Shown piece after piece: positions 8,311 through 18,049 of a DNA stretch of 64,000 nt. Below the pieces are notes generated by a model. The model ran no database searches, was not told the origin of the DNA, and saw nothing but the letters and a program-made list of their open reading frames with translations. Position numbers and translations under genes: made by a program. Source of the DNA: Atlanticothrix silvestris CENA357 (lineage in GTDB: Bacteria; Cyanobacteriota; Cyanobacteriia; Cyanobacteriales; Nostocaceae); the NCBI RefSeq assembly GCF_016056295.1, contig NZ_JAECZB010000002.1:135372-199371 (forward strand). The letters are read 5' to 3'. Numbering within the stretch: the first letter of the stretch is position 1; the number at the start of each line of letters is the position of its first letter.

Positions 8311-10588
8311 TAACTTTGAAAGTCTCAACAGTCTCTTGCAATTGGTGGGAAATCTCCACAGTTTTTTGTAGAGAGTTGGAAACTAAACGTGAAGAAGCAC
8401 TGGTACGTTGTGAGCCGGCAGCAATATCTTGCATTAATTGACTGACAGTTTGTGATGTTTCTACCTGAGATGCAGTTGCAGTGGAAATCGACTGTACTAA
8501 GGAGTCAATTTGACGGGATACATCTAAAATCTGACTCAGACTTTGCTTTGCTTCTTCCACAATCCGCGTACCTTCGACAACTTGAGTGGTTCCTATTTCC
8601 ATCGCCTGTACTACTTCGCTGGTTTCCCGTTGGATGTTATCAACAATCTGTTCAATTTCTTGGGTGGCGGCTGCACTGCGGATTGCTAGTTCACCGACTT
8701 CTTCAGCAACTACTGCAAAGCCTTGACCTTCTTCACCTGCGCGCGCGGCTTCAATGCCGGCGTTAATAGCGAGTAAGTTGGTTTGTGTGGCGATTTGGTT
8801 AATTAAGGAGACTACGCGAGAAATTTGTTGAGAGGATTCTCCTAAACGTTTCACTTTTTTGGTAGTTTCACCAACGGTTTCTCGCAAAGAAAGGATATTT
8901 TGCACTGTTAAATCCATCGCTTGACCACTTTTATTAGCACTATGAGCAGCATGGTTGGCAACTACTGCCGCTTGTTGGGCGTTGTCGGCTACGGTTTGCA
9001 TAGAATGGGTCATTTGATCAACAGCATCTAAGGTGCGATTGATTTCGTCAGCTTGAATGAGTGCTTCTTCTGCGAGTTGACGAATGGCTCCTTCGTTAGA
9101 ACCAATTGCGCCATCTACTTGAGTTGCTGCTTGTTTAACTTGGGTGACAATATCTCGGAGATTTTCCACAATGGAGTTGAAAAAGTCGGCAACAGTGCCA
9201 ATTTCTCCAGTGGTGACATCTGCACGTACTGTTAAATCGCCCCTGGCTGCACCTTCTACGTTGTTAAGTAGTTCTAAAAGTTGCTGTTGTAGTGTTTCTG
9301 CTTGCGAACCTTGTTGCGTAGTGTTTTGGGTTTGTGCGATTTCTGCTTTTTCTGTAACCAAAACTTGTAATTGAGCAGCTATCTGGTTAATATTTGTACT
9401 CATTACTCCTAACTCATCTTCTCTTTGTGTATCCAAACGAGTATTGAGTTCACCTTTACCTAGTTCTGTTAAGGCTTCGGTGGCATTGAGAATTGGCTGC
9501 GTGTTGCGCTTTGCTAACCAAGCTGCGATCGCTGCCGTAATTAATGCTGTTACAATTGTGGCGATCGCGATCGTCCACAGCAATTGTCTTCGGGGCGCAA
9601 ATACAGTTGCTGTATCTGTAGATAATAGTAACTGCCAGTTTAAATCTGGTAAGCCGGTTAGTTTTGTGGATGGTATGTAACTAACCAGTTCTGGTTTTTG
9701 ATTAGTTTTTTGAACTGCGGTGAAAGGATTAATTTTTTTGGCTGTTAACAGTTGAGCTAAACCAGGATACTCAGCTTTTGCTTCTTTACCTAATAAAGCT
9801 TTTTGGGAACTCAAGAAAATTTTGCCTGAGGTATCGAGCAAATAATATTGTTGTCCATTAGCCGTATGATTTTTAATCACCTCTGCTAAAGATGTTACGG
9901 GCATACGTGCCCTGACCACAGCTAGAGTTTTCTTTGTATCCGGATCTTTAATGGGTGCAGTTATATAAATACTGGCGACATCAGCATTTTTTGATTTTTC
10001 TGGCTTGCTAATGATAGGAGCATCTTTTTGTAGAGTCTGTTGAAAATAGTTGCGGTCTTTTTGATTATCTAATGGTTCGCCTGTAGATTGCACAATCAAG
10101 TTGCCTTCAAGATCAAAAACAGCAATACTGTCATAGGCTTTTTGCGCCTCAATCATTTGATTAAAGACTGCTTGTTTTTCTTGATTAGTCGTTCTGGCAC
10201 TAACTTTATAATTTGCCAAAAATGGCATATTTGAGAGTGATTGAATATCTCCATATCGTCCCAAGAGCAAGCGGTTGATTTCTTCTGTTAACTCAACGGC
10301 TGCTGCTGCTTGAGCTTGAGTAATTTGCTTAGTAATTGCTTTATTGGCTAAGCTATAAGCGATCGCGCCTATGCCTAATACTGGTATTGTACCAATGGCG
10401 ATCGCTAAAATTATAGCTTTTTTCCCCAAGCCTAGGCGCTTGAAATGATTCCAAGGGAAATCATTAATAGGTACAGTATGAGGCTTATTTGGTAGTTGTG
10501 CTATGTTATCGGTGACTTTTTGGGATGAAACGAACGCTGCTCGATTTTGAGCATCACTACTTTTAGTCATGTCAGTTTTATTAAACAT
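8306..10588 (-). CDS. Transmembrane methyl-accepting chemotaxis protein
   Basis: This 760-residue receptor has a cytoplasmic N-terminus of about 50 residues, a first membrane helix (about 54-78) and a periplasmic region of about 255 residues of dCache type ([28 protein letters not shown]). The second helix follows (about 336-358). HAMP domains follow at about 360-412 and about 440-490. The signalling hairpin tip is [20 protein letters not shown] then [20 protein letters not shown] motif precedes the ATG. It is the sensor of the adjacent CheW/CheY/CheA set and corresponds in position to HmpD. A dCache domain suggests a small-molecule ligand rather than the bilin GAF domains of phototaxis receptors; the ligand is unknown. 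Confidence 0.93.
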   Translation of the reverse strand: MFNKTDMTKSSDAQNRAAFVSSQKVTDNIAQLPNKPHTVPINDFPWNHFKRLGLGKKAIILAIAIGTIPVLGIGAIAYSLANKAITKQITQAQAAAAVELTEEINRLLLGRYGDIQSLSNMPFLANYKVSARTTNQEKQAVFNQMIEAQKAYDSIAVFDLEGNLIVQSTGEPLDNQKDRNYFQQTLQKDAPIISKPEKSKNADVASIYITAPIKDPDTKKTLAVVRARMPVTSLAEVIKNHTANGQQYYLLDTSGKIFLSSQKALLGKEAKAEYPGLAQLLTAKKINPFTAVQKTNQKPELVSYIPSTKLTGLPDLNWQLLLSTDTATVFAPRRQLLWTIAIATIVTALITAAIAAWLAKRNTQPILNATEALTELGKGELNTRLDTQREDELGVMSTNINQIAAQLQVLVTEKAEIAQTQNTTQQGSQAETLQQQLLELLNNVEGAARGDLTVRADVTTGEIGTVADFFNSIVENLRDIVTQVKQAATQVDGAIGSNEGAIRQLAEEALIQADEINRTLDAVDQMTHSMQTVADNAQQAAVVANHAAHSANKSGQAMDLTVQNILSLRETVGETTKKVKRLGESSQQISRVVSLINQIATQTNLLAINAGIEAARAGEEGQGFAVVAEEVGELAIRSAAATQEIEQIVDNIQRETSEVVQAMEIGTTQVVEGTRIVEEAKQSLSQILDVSRQIDSLVQSISTATASQVETSQTVSQLMQDIAAGSQRTSASSRLVSNSLQKTVEISHQLQETVETFKVS

Positions 10589-10646
10589 ACATAAATTCTC
10601 CAGAATAGGTAAATGAAAACACTAAAAATGCAATTTTTAGTAAGGC

Positions 10647-11144
10647 CTAATCATTGCGGAGAATAGAAGAATCTACAATAGCTTGTGCATCTAACACCAG
10701 CAAAATTTCCTCTTGTTGCACAACGCATCCACGTAAATAAGGAACTAAACTAGATGCCACTTGTCCAACCGGAGAACCAATATCATCAGGCATAAACTTA
10801 GTTGTGCCTTTAATTTCATGCACAACTAAACCTAAAAGCAACGCTTCTACTTTAATAACGATTACGTTGTATTGTCGCGGTCTATGATCTAAAAATTCTA
10901 AATTGAGCATCTTAGGCAGATCAACTATCCAAACTATCCGACTCCGCCAATTCATTAACCCCAAGATACAAGCAGGCAAATTTGGCATGGAAGTTACAGT
11001 TTCAACTGGCAACATCACTGCTTCTTGTGTATGCTTCATTGAGATCACAGCAGTAGTTTGTTGATTTAACTGAAATTTGAGATAGCCATCTAATAAATTA
11101 TTTGATATTGCTTGATCTGCTATTACAATTTTGGAATTATTCAT
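10647..11144 (-). CDS. CheW-like coupling protein
   Basis: This protein of about 165 residues has a CheW fold. The core signatures are LPACILGLMNWRSRIVWIVD and VIVIKVEALLLGLVVHEIKG. It would link the MCP to the CheA kinase at the membrane. The ATG at 11144 (MNNSKIV) is preferred because it begins 4 bp after the stop of the CheY gene. A start at 11174 would add ten residues and overlap CheY. It is the third gene of the operon (HmpC position). No SD motif stands out, so translation may be coupled to the upstream gene. Confidence 0.88.
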   Translation of the reverse strand: MNNSKIVIADQAISNNLLDGYLKFQLNQQTTAVISMKHTQEAVMLPVETVTSMPNLPACILGLMNWRSRIVWIVDLPKMLNLEFLDHRPRQYNVIVIKVEALLLGLVVHEIKGTTKFMPDDIGSPVGQVASSLVPYLRGCVVQQEEILLVLDAQAIVDSSILRND

Positions 11145-11148
11145 CGAT

Positions 11149-11526
11149 TTAAAATACCACTGATTTAATAGCACGCAAAAGCTGTTCGCGTGTATATGGC
11201 TTAGTCATATAAACATCAGCACCTTGTTTCATTGCCCACAATCGGTCAATTTCTAGATTTTTAGAACTACATATCACTATGGGTATTTTTTGAGTTAATG
11301 AATTTTTTTTCAGAGCGCGACACAATTCAAATCCACTCATACCAGGCATGACAACATCGGTAATAATCACGTCTGGTTTTTGCGATAAAGCTTTTTCGAG
11401 AGCTTCTTTCGCACCACTAGACTTAATTACGTTGTAACCACTTTCTTGAAGATAATGGCTCATTAGTTCCAATTCACTAGGGGAATCTTCTGCAATCAGA
11501 ACCGTACCAACTAAGGTAAGACTCAC
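11149..11526 (-). CDS. CheY-like response regulator
   Basis: This 125-residue receiver is complete, with E13/D14 in IAEDS, phosphoacceptor D57 in VIITDVVMPGMSG and K109 in YMTKPYT. The start codon is GTG at 11526, with an AAGGAG motif 9 bp upstream; no other start fits as well. It lies between the PATAN-REC gene (70 bp upstream) and the CheW gene (4 bp downstream). By family, it would take phosphate from the CheA of the same operon and influence the motility apparatus. In gliding cyanobacteria this is expected to be type IV pili rather than flagella. Confidence 0.92.
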   Translation of the reverse strand: MSLTLVGTVLIAEDSPSELELMSHYLQESGYNVIKSSGAKEALEKALSQKPDVIITDVVMPGMSGFELCRALKKNSLTQKIPIVICSSKNLEIDRLWAMKQGADVYMTKPYTREQLLRAIKSVVF

Positions 11527-11596
11527 TAAATCAATCTCCTTAAAAACAAGTTTGTTTTAATTAAATATGCCTAATTTAGGACTAAATTTTATTTAA

Positions 11597-12718
11597 TTAG
11601 CCGATATGTTTAAACACTATTTTGAGCAATTCTGGTTGTGTGAAAGGCTTAGTTAAATAGCCTGATGCTCTCACCATTTTGGCTTTTGCTCTATCAATAA
11701 ATCCCGTTCTACCAGTTACCATAATAATTGGTGTATCTTTAAAAGCGGAATGTCTACGTAATAAAGAACACAGTTCGTAGCCGTCTAAATTTGGCATCTC
11801 AACATCTAATAAAATTAGATCTGGTTTGCTGCGGAGAATTTGCATCAAAGCTTTTAACGGATCGTTAACTGCTACTACTGAAAATGCATTTTCACCTAAA
11901 AATAACTTGATAGAATTTAACACTGTTTGGCTATCATCTATACAGGCAATTGTATAGAGGCTTTTTCTCACAAATGGTTCGGCAACTTTGTTATTTCTAT
12001 TTTCAGAAGATTCAAAATTATTTTGTCTTGGTAATCGTTGCCCATTTTGAATTTGTGATTGAGTTTGAGGCGACTTGGCTGTAGAAAAAACTAGAGAACC
12101 TCTATTATCATTAACTGGTAATTGCATATTTTGTCGATTTCGTAACTGCTTTTGACAGTATTCGACTATTAAACGCAAGTCCAAATGACAAAATTTTGGT
12201 AATTCATCCCAGGAACTTTCAGGATAAAACTCATAACTTCCTTCTTGAACTACCAAAAATGACTCTAAAACTTCTTTCGCCAAGCTATCTATGAGGTTCC
12301 CTGCTTGTGTAGAGGTAAGATAATCCTGATTAACTAGCCAGCAAATCGCTTGGTAATCTGCGTATTGTATCGACTGATTGCCGTTTTTTGGCTCAAACAT
12401 TAGCCGCAGATGTACGCGAGTGGCGCTGTTAAGAGTAGGAATCTTTTGACTCAAGCGCCGCAAATGGTTGTCAAGTCGCTCAAACAGATTATCTGAATAA
12501 GAAGCGTAAGTAAGTTTACCGTCTTCTAGATTGATTGACCAAGAAACTTCATGGGTAAATACTCGCAAGCAGCCTGTAGCATGGCGACTAGTTAGTTGTG
12601 CCAAAAGCGATAATGGATGTAGTTTCTGGGTCAATCGGTAGCTATTTATAGGGGTTGTACTCATTTTGCTTTTACTTAAGCTAAATTTGGGCAGAAATTT
12701 TGCCACAATTATCGTCAA
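11597..12718 (-). CDS. PATAN-domain (DUF4388) response regulator, PatA/HmpA type
   Basis: This 373-residue protein starts with a PATAN/DUF4388 domain (about 20-125; TGCLRVFTHEVSWSINLEDG). A helical middle section follows, then a C-terminal receiver (about 250-370) with CIDDSQT, LILLDVEMPNLDGYELC and YLTKPF. PatA-type regulators act as chemotaxis-linked outputs in cyanobacteria; relatives control heterocyst patterning (PatA) and pilus-driven motility (PixG, HmpA). It opens the chemosensory operon. An alternative ATG at 12664 (MSTTPIN) would drop 18 residues that look like a non-conserved leader; I cannot decide between them. There is no DNA-binding domain, so its output is probably protein-protein contact. 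Confidence 0.9.
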   Translation of the reverse strand: MTIIVAKFLPKFSLSKSKMSTTPINSYRLTQKLHPLSLLAQLTSRHATGCLRVFTHEVSWSINLEDGKLTYASYSDNLFERLDNHLRRLSQKIPTLNSATRVHLRLMFEPKNGNQSIQYADYQAICWLVNQDYLTSTQAGNLIDSLAKEVLESFLVVQEGSYEFYPESSWDELPKFCHLDLRLIVEYCQKQLRNRQNMQLPVNDNRGSLVFSTAKSPQTQSQIQNGQRLPRQNNFESSENRNNKVAEPFVRKSLYTIACIDDSQTVLNSIKLFLGENAFSVVAVNDPLKALMQILRSKPDLILLDVEMPNLDGYELCSLLRRHSAFKDTPIIMVTGRTGFIDRAKAKMVRASGYLTKPFTQPELLKIVFKHIG

Positions 12719-13341
12719 AATATTAATTAGCAGTTTTTTTGTTGCATCAAATACAAGAGTTTCAGGCAGAAATTGTGAATAAATTCGATGACAGCAGCAT
12801 TATTGACAGATTCTTAAACTTCTCAAAAGCGGATTTTATTGTTAATTTACTTACTAGTTTGTACTGAGATTGGTGAACATTTTGGGAAAATAAGTTAACA
12901 AAAGGTAAAGACCAAATACAGCCACTGCTTTTTGAGTAACTTTCAGTTGATAAGACTGCAACAATACTGCTAAGTTACCAAAATCCAACTTTTTTTCTCT
13001 CAGTATTTGCACTTAAAGATTATCTGATTGCCTGACTCAAACAGAATTTGATGTCTAATTCAGTAATGCTCCTGAAAGTTTATATAAATTAATCATGAAA
13101 CTTACCTCAACTTCTAGTTGTGATTTTCTATATGATTCCCACTGAAGTGAACAATATTAATATAGTCCGCTAAAATTCAGCAGTTTATTTGCTGCATTGT
13201 GTAATTTATTTATCCAAATTGACACTGAGTCGGTCACTTCAGATGTGCTAACCGTTGTCAGGGTAAATGATGCGGGTCAGTGGAGAATATTTAAATAATA
13301 TGCATCAAAGAAGTAGCGACTATTGAAGGTGCGTCATATAT

Positions 13342-13428
13342 CAATACGGTTCAATTAAGGGTATTGGTCTTATCAGACGCGATAAATGCTTCTCTAAATA
13401 AGCTTTTTGGTTTAATTGAACGGTATTG
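13342..13428. mobile_element. 87-bp inverted-repeat (MITE-like) element
   Basis: The ends are CAATACGGTTCAATTAA (13342-13358) and TTAATTGAACGGTATTG (13412-13428), inverted repeats of 17 bp with one mismatch. The same end sequence recurs at bases 1-23 of the window. There is no coding capacity. A non-autonomous miniature element is the simplest reading. Confidence 0.55.
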
Positions 13429-13632
13429 CGCTTCGCCTGAACCTATAAAATGTGATTGGAGATAAGCGATCGCTGATGCCATTCAGCTATGCTAGAAATA
13501 GCATGGCAAAGCTATCATAGCGCTCAAGAAAATTAAATTAACACTATATATGTTTTAAAACTATATATCATCAGATTACCGCTAGATAGACGACAACTGA
13601 TGAATAAATATTTTTCATAAATGAAATTGAGG

Positions 13633-13673
13633 AGCTAGCAATCAAACATGCAATCATGTTTGCTAATTAGCTT
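13633..13673 (+). promoter_or_regulatory. Stem-loop in the leader of the ethylene-type kinase gene
   Basis: Two arms, AGCAATCAAACATG and CATGTTTGCT, enclose a four-base loop (CAAT), with further pairing of GAGCTAG against CTAATTAGCTT outside. It ends about 50 bp before the kinase start codon. It could be an operator or a leader structure. Nothing in the sequence tells which. Confidence 0.35.
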
Positions 13674-13721
13674 CGTTTCTGTGCGGTCAAAAATTTAGAA
13701 TGCCTATTTTAATTAAAACCT

Positions 13722-15857
13722 ATGTCAGAATTATGGATTAATTTATTTAGCTCAGAGTCATTTATACCGCACGGACACTGCTATTTATGGCAAACAAATT
13801 TAGTTTGGTTACATTTAATATCTGACGCACTCATTGCCCTAGCATATTATTCTATTCCAGCAACACTGTTTTATTTTGTTCGCAAGCGGCAAGATCTACC
13901 TTTTGATTGGATTTTCTTATTATTTAGCGCATTTATTGTCGCTTGCGGCACTACCCACCTAATAGAGATTTGGACACTTTGGCATCCCACTTATTGGTTG
14001 TCGGGGTTAGTCAAAGCGGTAACTGCAACCATATCTTTAATTACGGCAATAAAACTTGTGCCATTAGTACCACAAGCGTTGGCACTTCCCAGTCCTGCTC
14101 AATTAGAACAAGCAAATCAACAACTGCAAATACAAATAACCGAACGGTCACGGGTAGAAGCCGAACTGAGAAATTACCAGAATCATCTGGAGGAATTAGT
14201 TGCTCTTCGTACCCATGAAATTACCAAGACTAACAAACAATTAGAGCAAGAAATCGCTGAACGCCAGCGGATTGTAGAAGTTTTGCGACAAAGTGAACAG
14301 CGTTACCGTTACTTGGCTAATGCAATTCCTCAACTTGTATGGACAACTGATGCTGATGGTCAATGCGATTATTTTAATCAAAATTGGTGCGATTATACAG
14401 GGCTAACATTAGAGCAATCTTTGGGTTCTGGTTGGGTGGCAGCATTGCATCCAGATGATGTAGTAAAAGCTGAAGAGGTGTGGTCAAATGCTACAAAAAG
14501 TGGCACTTTGTATGAAAATGAATATCGGTTGAAATCAGTTAGTGATGGTTCTTATCGTTGGCAACTAGCGCGGGGCTTCCCTCTCAAAGATGAGCAAAAT
14601 CGTGTAATCAAATGGTTTGGAACTTGTACTGATATTGACGAACAAAAACAAATATTACAAGAACGCGCGCAGTTATTTGAATTAGAAAAAGCAGCACGAG
14701 CAAAAGCAGAATCAGCTAATCGAATTAAAGATGAATTTCTTGCCGTTCTCTCCCATGAACTACGTACCCCACTTAATGCCATTCTTGGCTGGTCTAAGTT
14801 ATTGCAAAGCCGTCGGCTTGAACCGGCGAAAACATCTCAAGCCCTAGCAACAATTGAGCGTAATGCCAAATTACAAGTCCAATTGATTGAAGATTTGCTG
14901 GATATCTCTAGAATTTTACAGGGCAAATTAATATTAAATATTACTAATCTAAACTTAGAGTCTATAGTGTTGTTCGCCCTAGAGACCATACGTTTAGCAG
15001 CAGAAACTAAATCGATTCAGGTAATTACAATATTTGCACCGAGTGTAGGACAAGTTATGGGCGATTCTGCCCGCTTACAGCAAGTTGTTTGGAATCTTCT
15101 TTCCAATGCTGTCAAATTTACACCCAGTGCTGGAAAAATAGAAGTGCGACTAGAGCAAGTTGATAATTGCGCTCAAATCGTAGTTAGTGATACAGGCAAG
15201 GGCATGAGTGCAGAGTTTTTACCTTATGCTTTTGATTACTTCCGGCAAGCAGATAGCAGCTCCACTAGAACATTTGGCGGATTAGGATTGGGGCTAGCAA
15301 TTGTGCGTAAGATCATCGAAATGCATGGCGGTACAGTTAAAGCAGAAAGTGCTGGCGAGAATCAGGGGTCAACATTTAACGTCCAGTTACCGGTTGTGAG
15401 AAATGAGAGTTTAAGCACGGTAACTGAACAAAATCATCACTTATCATTCACTCCTGAATCTTTACCTCTAGCTACTGTGCAGATTTTAGTTGTTGATGAT
15501 GATGCTGATTCACGAGATTTCATTGTTTTTGTCTTACAGCAAGACGGAGCTGAGGTGATTGCGGCATCTTCAGCCTTGGAAGCATTACAGACTTTGAAAC
15601 AGACAAAGCCAGATGTGCTAATTAGCGACATTAGTATGCCCGGAATGGATGGCTATATGCTAATTCGTGAAGTAAGAACTTGGACACCAGAACAAGGTGG
15701 AAAAATTCCCGCGATCGCTTTGACCGCTTTTGCGAGAAACTATGATCGGGAACAAGCACTAGAAGCCGGGTTTCAGATACATTTACCCAAGCCTTTTGAC
15801 GCAGAAGAATTAGTTGCAGCAGTTGTTAAGCTGAAAGATATTGCATGTGATAATTAG
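13722..15857 (+). CDS. Hybrid histidine kinase with ethylene-receptor-type membrane domain
   Basis: Residues about 25-120 form three membrane helices matching the ethylene-binding domain of plant ETR1 and Synechocystis SynEtr1. SDALIALAYYSIP carries D35 and Y42 (ETR1 D25, Y32), and FIVACGTTHL carries C75 and H79 (ETR1 copper ligands C65, H69). A coiled coil follows (about 128-185), then a PAS domain (about 190-310), HisKA with FLAVLSHELRTPLNAILGW, a HATPase (NLLSNAVKF, DTGKGMS, LGLGLAI) and a C-terminal receiver (VVDDDADS, LISDISMPGMDG, LPKPFD). All kinase motifs are present and the copper ligands are intact. Unlike SynEtr1 there is no GAF photosensor. It faces the chemosensory operon across 1 kb. 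SynEtr1 is known to affect phototaxis, so a motility role is a reasonable inference, not shown here. Confidence 0.9.
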   Translation: MSELWINLFSSESFIPHGHCYLWQTNLVWLHLISDALIALAYYSIPATLFYFVRKRQDLPFDWIFLLFSAFIVACGTTHLIEIWTLWHPTYWLSGLVKAVTATISLITAIKLVPLVPQALALPSPAQLEQANQQLQIQITERSRVEAELRNYQNHLEELVALRTHEITKTNKQLEQEIAERQRIVEVLRQSEQRYRYLANAIPQLVWTTDADGQCDYFNQNWCDYTGLTLEQSLGSGWVAALHPDDVVKAEEVWSNATKSGTLYENEYRLKSVSDGSYRWQLARGFPLKDEQNRVIKWFGTCTDIDEQKQILQERAQLFELEKAARAKAESANRIKDEFLAVLSHELRTPLNAILGWSKLLQSRRLEPAKTSQALATIERNAKLQVQLIEDLLDISRILQGKLILNITNLNLESIVLFALETIRLAAETKSIQVITIFAPSVGQVMGDSARLQQVVWNLLSNAVKFTPSAGKIEVRLEQVDNCAQIVVSDTGKGMSAEFLPYAFDYFRQADSSSTRTFGGLGLGLAIVRKIIEMHGGTVKAESAGENQGSTFNVQLPVVRNESLSTVTEQNHHLSFTPESLPLATVQILVVDDDADSRDFIVFVLQQDGAEVIAASSALEALQTLKQTKPDVLISDISMPGMDGYMLIREVRTWTPEQGGKIPAIALTAFARNYDREQALEAGFQIHLPKPFDAEELVAAVVKLKDIACDN

Positions 15858-15861
15858 CTAG

Positions 15862-16102
15862 CAACGCTTACTGGAAAAATATCGTCAGCAGGGTTTAGAG
15901 TTGTGATTCTGTGTGATACAGGAGTTTTGCTTAAATGCTTTTAGACGATTTGCTCATTATCTATGAAATTCCGCCTAATGATTATAATCGGTTGTTTGTA
16001 TTAATGGAAAAATACCAAGATCGACCAATGGATTTGGCTGATGCAACTGGGATGCTCCCAATTAGGGTAACTCTGTCAAATTCCAGAATTACCCTAAATT
16101 GA
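15862..16102 (+). pseudogene. Remnant of a toxin-antitoxin pair (PIN-domain toxin)
   Basis: Just after the hybrid kinase, one frame reads QRLLEKYRQQGLEL then stop (15862-15906), like the tail of a small antitoxin. An overlapping frame reads VILCDTGVLLKCF then stop, the first strand of a PIN domain with its first aspartate. A third frame from ATG 15935 reads YEIPPNDYNRLFVLMEKYQD followed by RPMDLADA, the C-terminal half of a PIN domain with its late acidic residues. The middle of the domain is missing. Frame shift, stop and internal deletion make an active nuclease impossible. The last 15 residues of the third frame run into a hairpin and look foreign. Confidence 0.65.
16060..16100. terminator. 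Stem-loop between convergent kinase and ftsH genes
   Basis: The arms AATTAGGGTAA and TTACCCTAAATT (16060-16070 and 16089-16100) pair over at least nine bases around an 18-base loop. The hairpin lies between the end of the plus-strand region and the ftsH stop codon. It lacks a strong T run, so termination is only probable. Confidence 0.45.
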
Positions 16103-16128
16103 GACTTTAAATTTCAACCAAAAATGAT

Positions 16129-17970
16129 TTAGGCAAACGCAGCAGTTGTGACATCATTACTTGCCAAAATTTCTTGCAATTCCTCGGCATCTACCGTTTC
16201 TTTATCAACCAGCATTTGCGCTAGTTGGTCTAGAATGTGGCGGTTATTCACTAACACTTCTTTAGCGCGTGTATAAGCTACATCCACAAGTTTACGGACT
16301 TCTTCATCAATGGCAGCTGCGGTTTCTTCAGAAAAATCACGTTCTGACATGATATCCCGGCCGAGGAACATGTTACCTTGCTGACGACCAAGGGCAACTG
16401 GGCCAAGTCTGTCGCTCATGCCAAAGCGGGTAATCATTTGACGGGCAACTCTTGCTACTTGTTGTAGGTCATTAGAAGCACCGGTGGTCACTTCTTCTTC
16501 ACCAAAGATTAATTCTTCAGCAAGCCGACCACCCAAAGCTACTGCCATCTGATTTTCTAGATAGGCGCGGCTGTACAAACCAGTATCCATGCGGTCTTCG
16601 CTAGGGGTGAACCAAGTTAAACCACCAGCGCGACCACGAGGAATGATGCTGATTTTTTGTACTGGGTCATAGTCTGGCATCAAAGCACCAACTAAGGCGT
16701 GACCAGCTTCATGATATGCTACCAAGGTTTTGCGCTTTTCGCTCATTACCCGGTCTTTCTTTTCTGGGCCAGCTAAGACGCGATCAATGGCATCATTGAT
16801 CTCATCCATCGAAATTTCGGTCAAATTCCGCCGTGCTGCCAGAATTGCGGCTTCATTGAGTAGGTTGGATAAATCTGCACCAGTAAACCCAGGAGTCCTG
16901 CGGGCGATTCTATCCAAGTCCACATCTTTGGCTAAAGTCTTACCACGAGCGTGAACTTTAAGAATTTCGCTACGTCCGGCATAGTCGGGACGGTCTACTA
17001 CTACTTGACGGTCAAAACGACCAGGACGCAACAGTGCTGCATCTAGAACATCAGGACGGTTGGTAGCAGCAATGATAATAATACCAGTGTTACCTTCAAA
17101 ACCATCCATTTCGGTGAGTAACTGGTTGAGGGTTTGTTCACGCTCATCGTTACCACCGCCTAAACCTGCACCCCGTTGACGACCTACAGCGTCAATTTCA
17201 TCGATGAAGACGATACAAGGAGCATTAGATTTAGCTTGTTCAAACAAGTCGCGGACACGGGACGCACCCACACCCACAAACATTTCGACAAATTCCGAAC
17301 CGGAGATGGAGAAGAAGGGTACACCCGCTTCGCCTGCAACAGCACGAGCTAGGAGGGTTTTACCTGTACCAGGAGGGCCAACTAACAGTACACCTTTAGG
17401 AATTTTTGCACCGACTGCGGTAAAGCGATCAGCATTTTTGAGAAAGTCTACGACTTCATTTAGTTCCAACTTGGCTTGGTCAATACCAGCAACGTCGCCA
17501 AATGTGACTTGAGTTTGTGGCTCCATTTGCACTCTGGCTTTGGATTTGCCAAAGTTCATTGCTTGGCTACCTGGGCCACTTTGAGCGCGGCGTAACAAGA
17601 AGAACAAACCAACCAGAAGTAATACAGGGAAAAATAAGCTGCTGAGTGCCTTAAACCAAAATCCTTCATCGGTTTGAGGCAAAACAGAAATATCAACACC
17701 TTTTGCAGTCAGAGTATTAATTAGGTCTTGGTCGTTGACCAAGGTTACTAACTTCTTATTAGGGTCATATTTGGGTGTAACTAAGGCTGTAGAACGGTCT
17801 GCACTCAAACTGACTTTTTCTACTCTGCCTTTTTCAACTTCTTGAATAAACTGGCTATAGCGCCATGTCTCTCTACTTTGGGGTTGTTTGTCAAAAAATG
17901 CTGTTCCCAGCGCAATCACAACAATAAACAGCAGGGCATACAGCCCCGTATTTCTCCATCTTTTATTCAC
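16129..17970 (-). CDS. ftsH: ATP-dependent zinc metalloprotease FtsH
   Basis: This 613-residue membrane AAA+ protease has two N-terminal membrane helices (about 9-26 and 107-127) flanking a lumenal or periplasmic loop. The AAA domain shows Walker A GPPGTGKT (198-205), Walker B IVFIDEID, the pore motif FVEMFVG and the second region of homology. The zinc site is HEAGH (420-424). In cyanobacteria FtsH proteins form hexamers in thylakoid or plasma membrane and degrade damaged proteins such as photosystem II D1. Several paralogues exist, and I cannot tell which one this is. Length and all catalytic motifs are normal. It appears to be monocistronic, 79 bp downstream of the pabC-like gene. Confidence 0.97.
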   Translation of the reverse strand: MNKRWRNTGLYALLFIVVIALGTAFFDKQPQSRETWRYSQFIQEVEKGRVEKVSLSADRSTALVTPKYDPNKKLVTLVNDQDLINTLTAKGVDISVLPQTDEGFWFKALSSLFFPVLLLVGLFFLLRRAQSGPGSQAMNFGKSKARVQMEPQTQVTFGDVAGIDQAKLELNEVVDFLKNADRFTAVGAKIPKGVLLVGPPGTGKTLLARAVAGEAGVPFFSISGSEFVEMFVGVGASRVRDLFEQAKSNAPCIVFIDEIDAVGRQRGAGLGGGNDEREQTLNQLLTEMDGFEGNTGIIIIAATNRPDVLDAALLRPGRFDRQVVVDRPDYAGRSEILKVHARGKTLAKDVDLDRIARRTPGFTGADLSNLLNEAAILAARRNLTEISMDEINDAIDRVLAGPEKKDRVMSEKRKTLVAYHEAGHALVGALMPDYDPVQKISIIPRGRAGGLTWFTPSEDRMDTGLYSRAYLENQMAVALGGRLAEELIFGEEEVTTGASNDLQQVARVARQMITRFGMSDRLGPVALGRQQGNMFLGRDIMSERDFSEETAAAIDEEVRKLVDVAYTRAKEVLVNNRHILDQLAQMLVDKETVDAEELQEILASNDVTTAAFA

Positions 17971-18049
17971 TGAGGTTAATCCTCCCGTATTTTTTTGCGT
18001 TCACGCAGCGTCTCTTTAAAGACAGGGCTTTATTAAGAATTATGTTAAC

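Larger units (their letters stand above)
12719..13721. other. 1-kb AT-rich divergent intergenic region
   Basis: No convincing gene is seen. The region separates two divergent signalling transcription units and should hold both promoters. It contains an 87-bp inverted-repeat element (13342-13428), small hairpins around 13487-13530 (GCTATGCTAGAAATAGCATGGC) and a stem-loop just upstream of the plus-strand kinase (13633-13673). I could not assign -10/-35 boxes with confidence. Confidence 0.6.
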
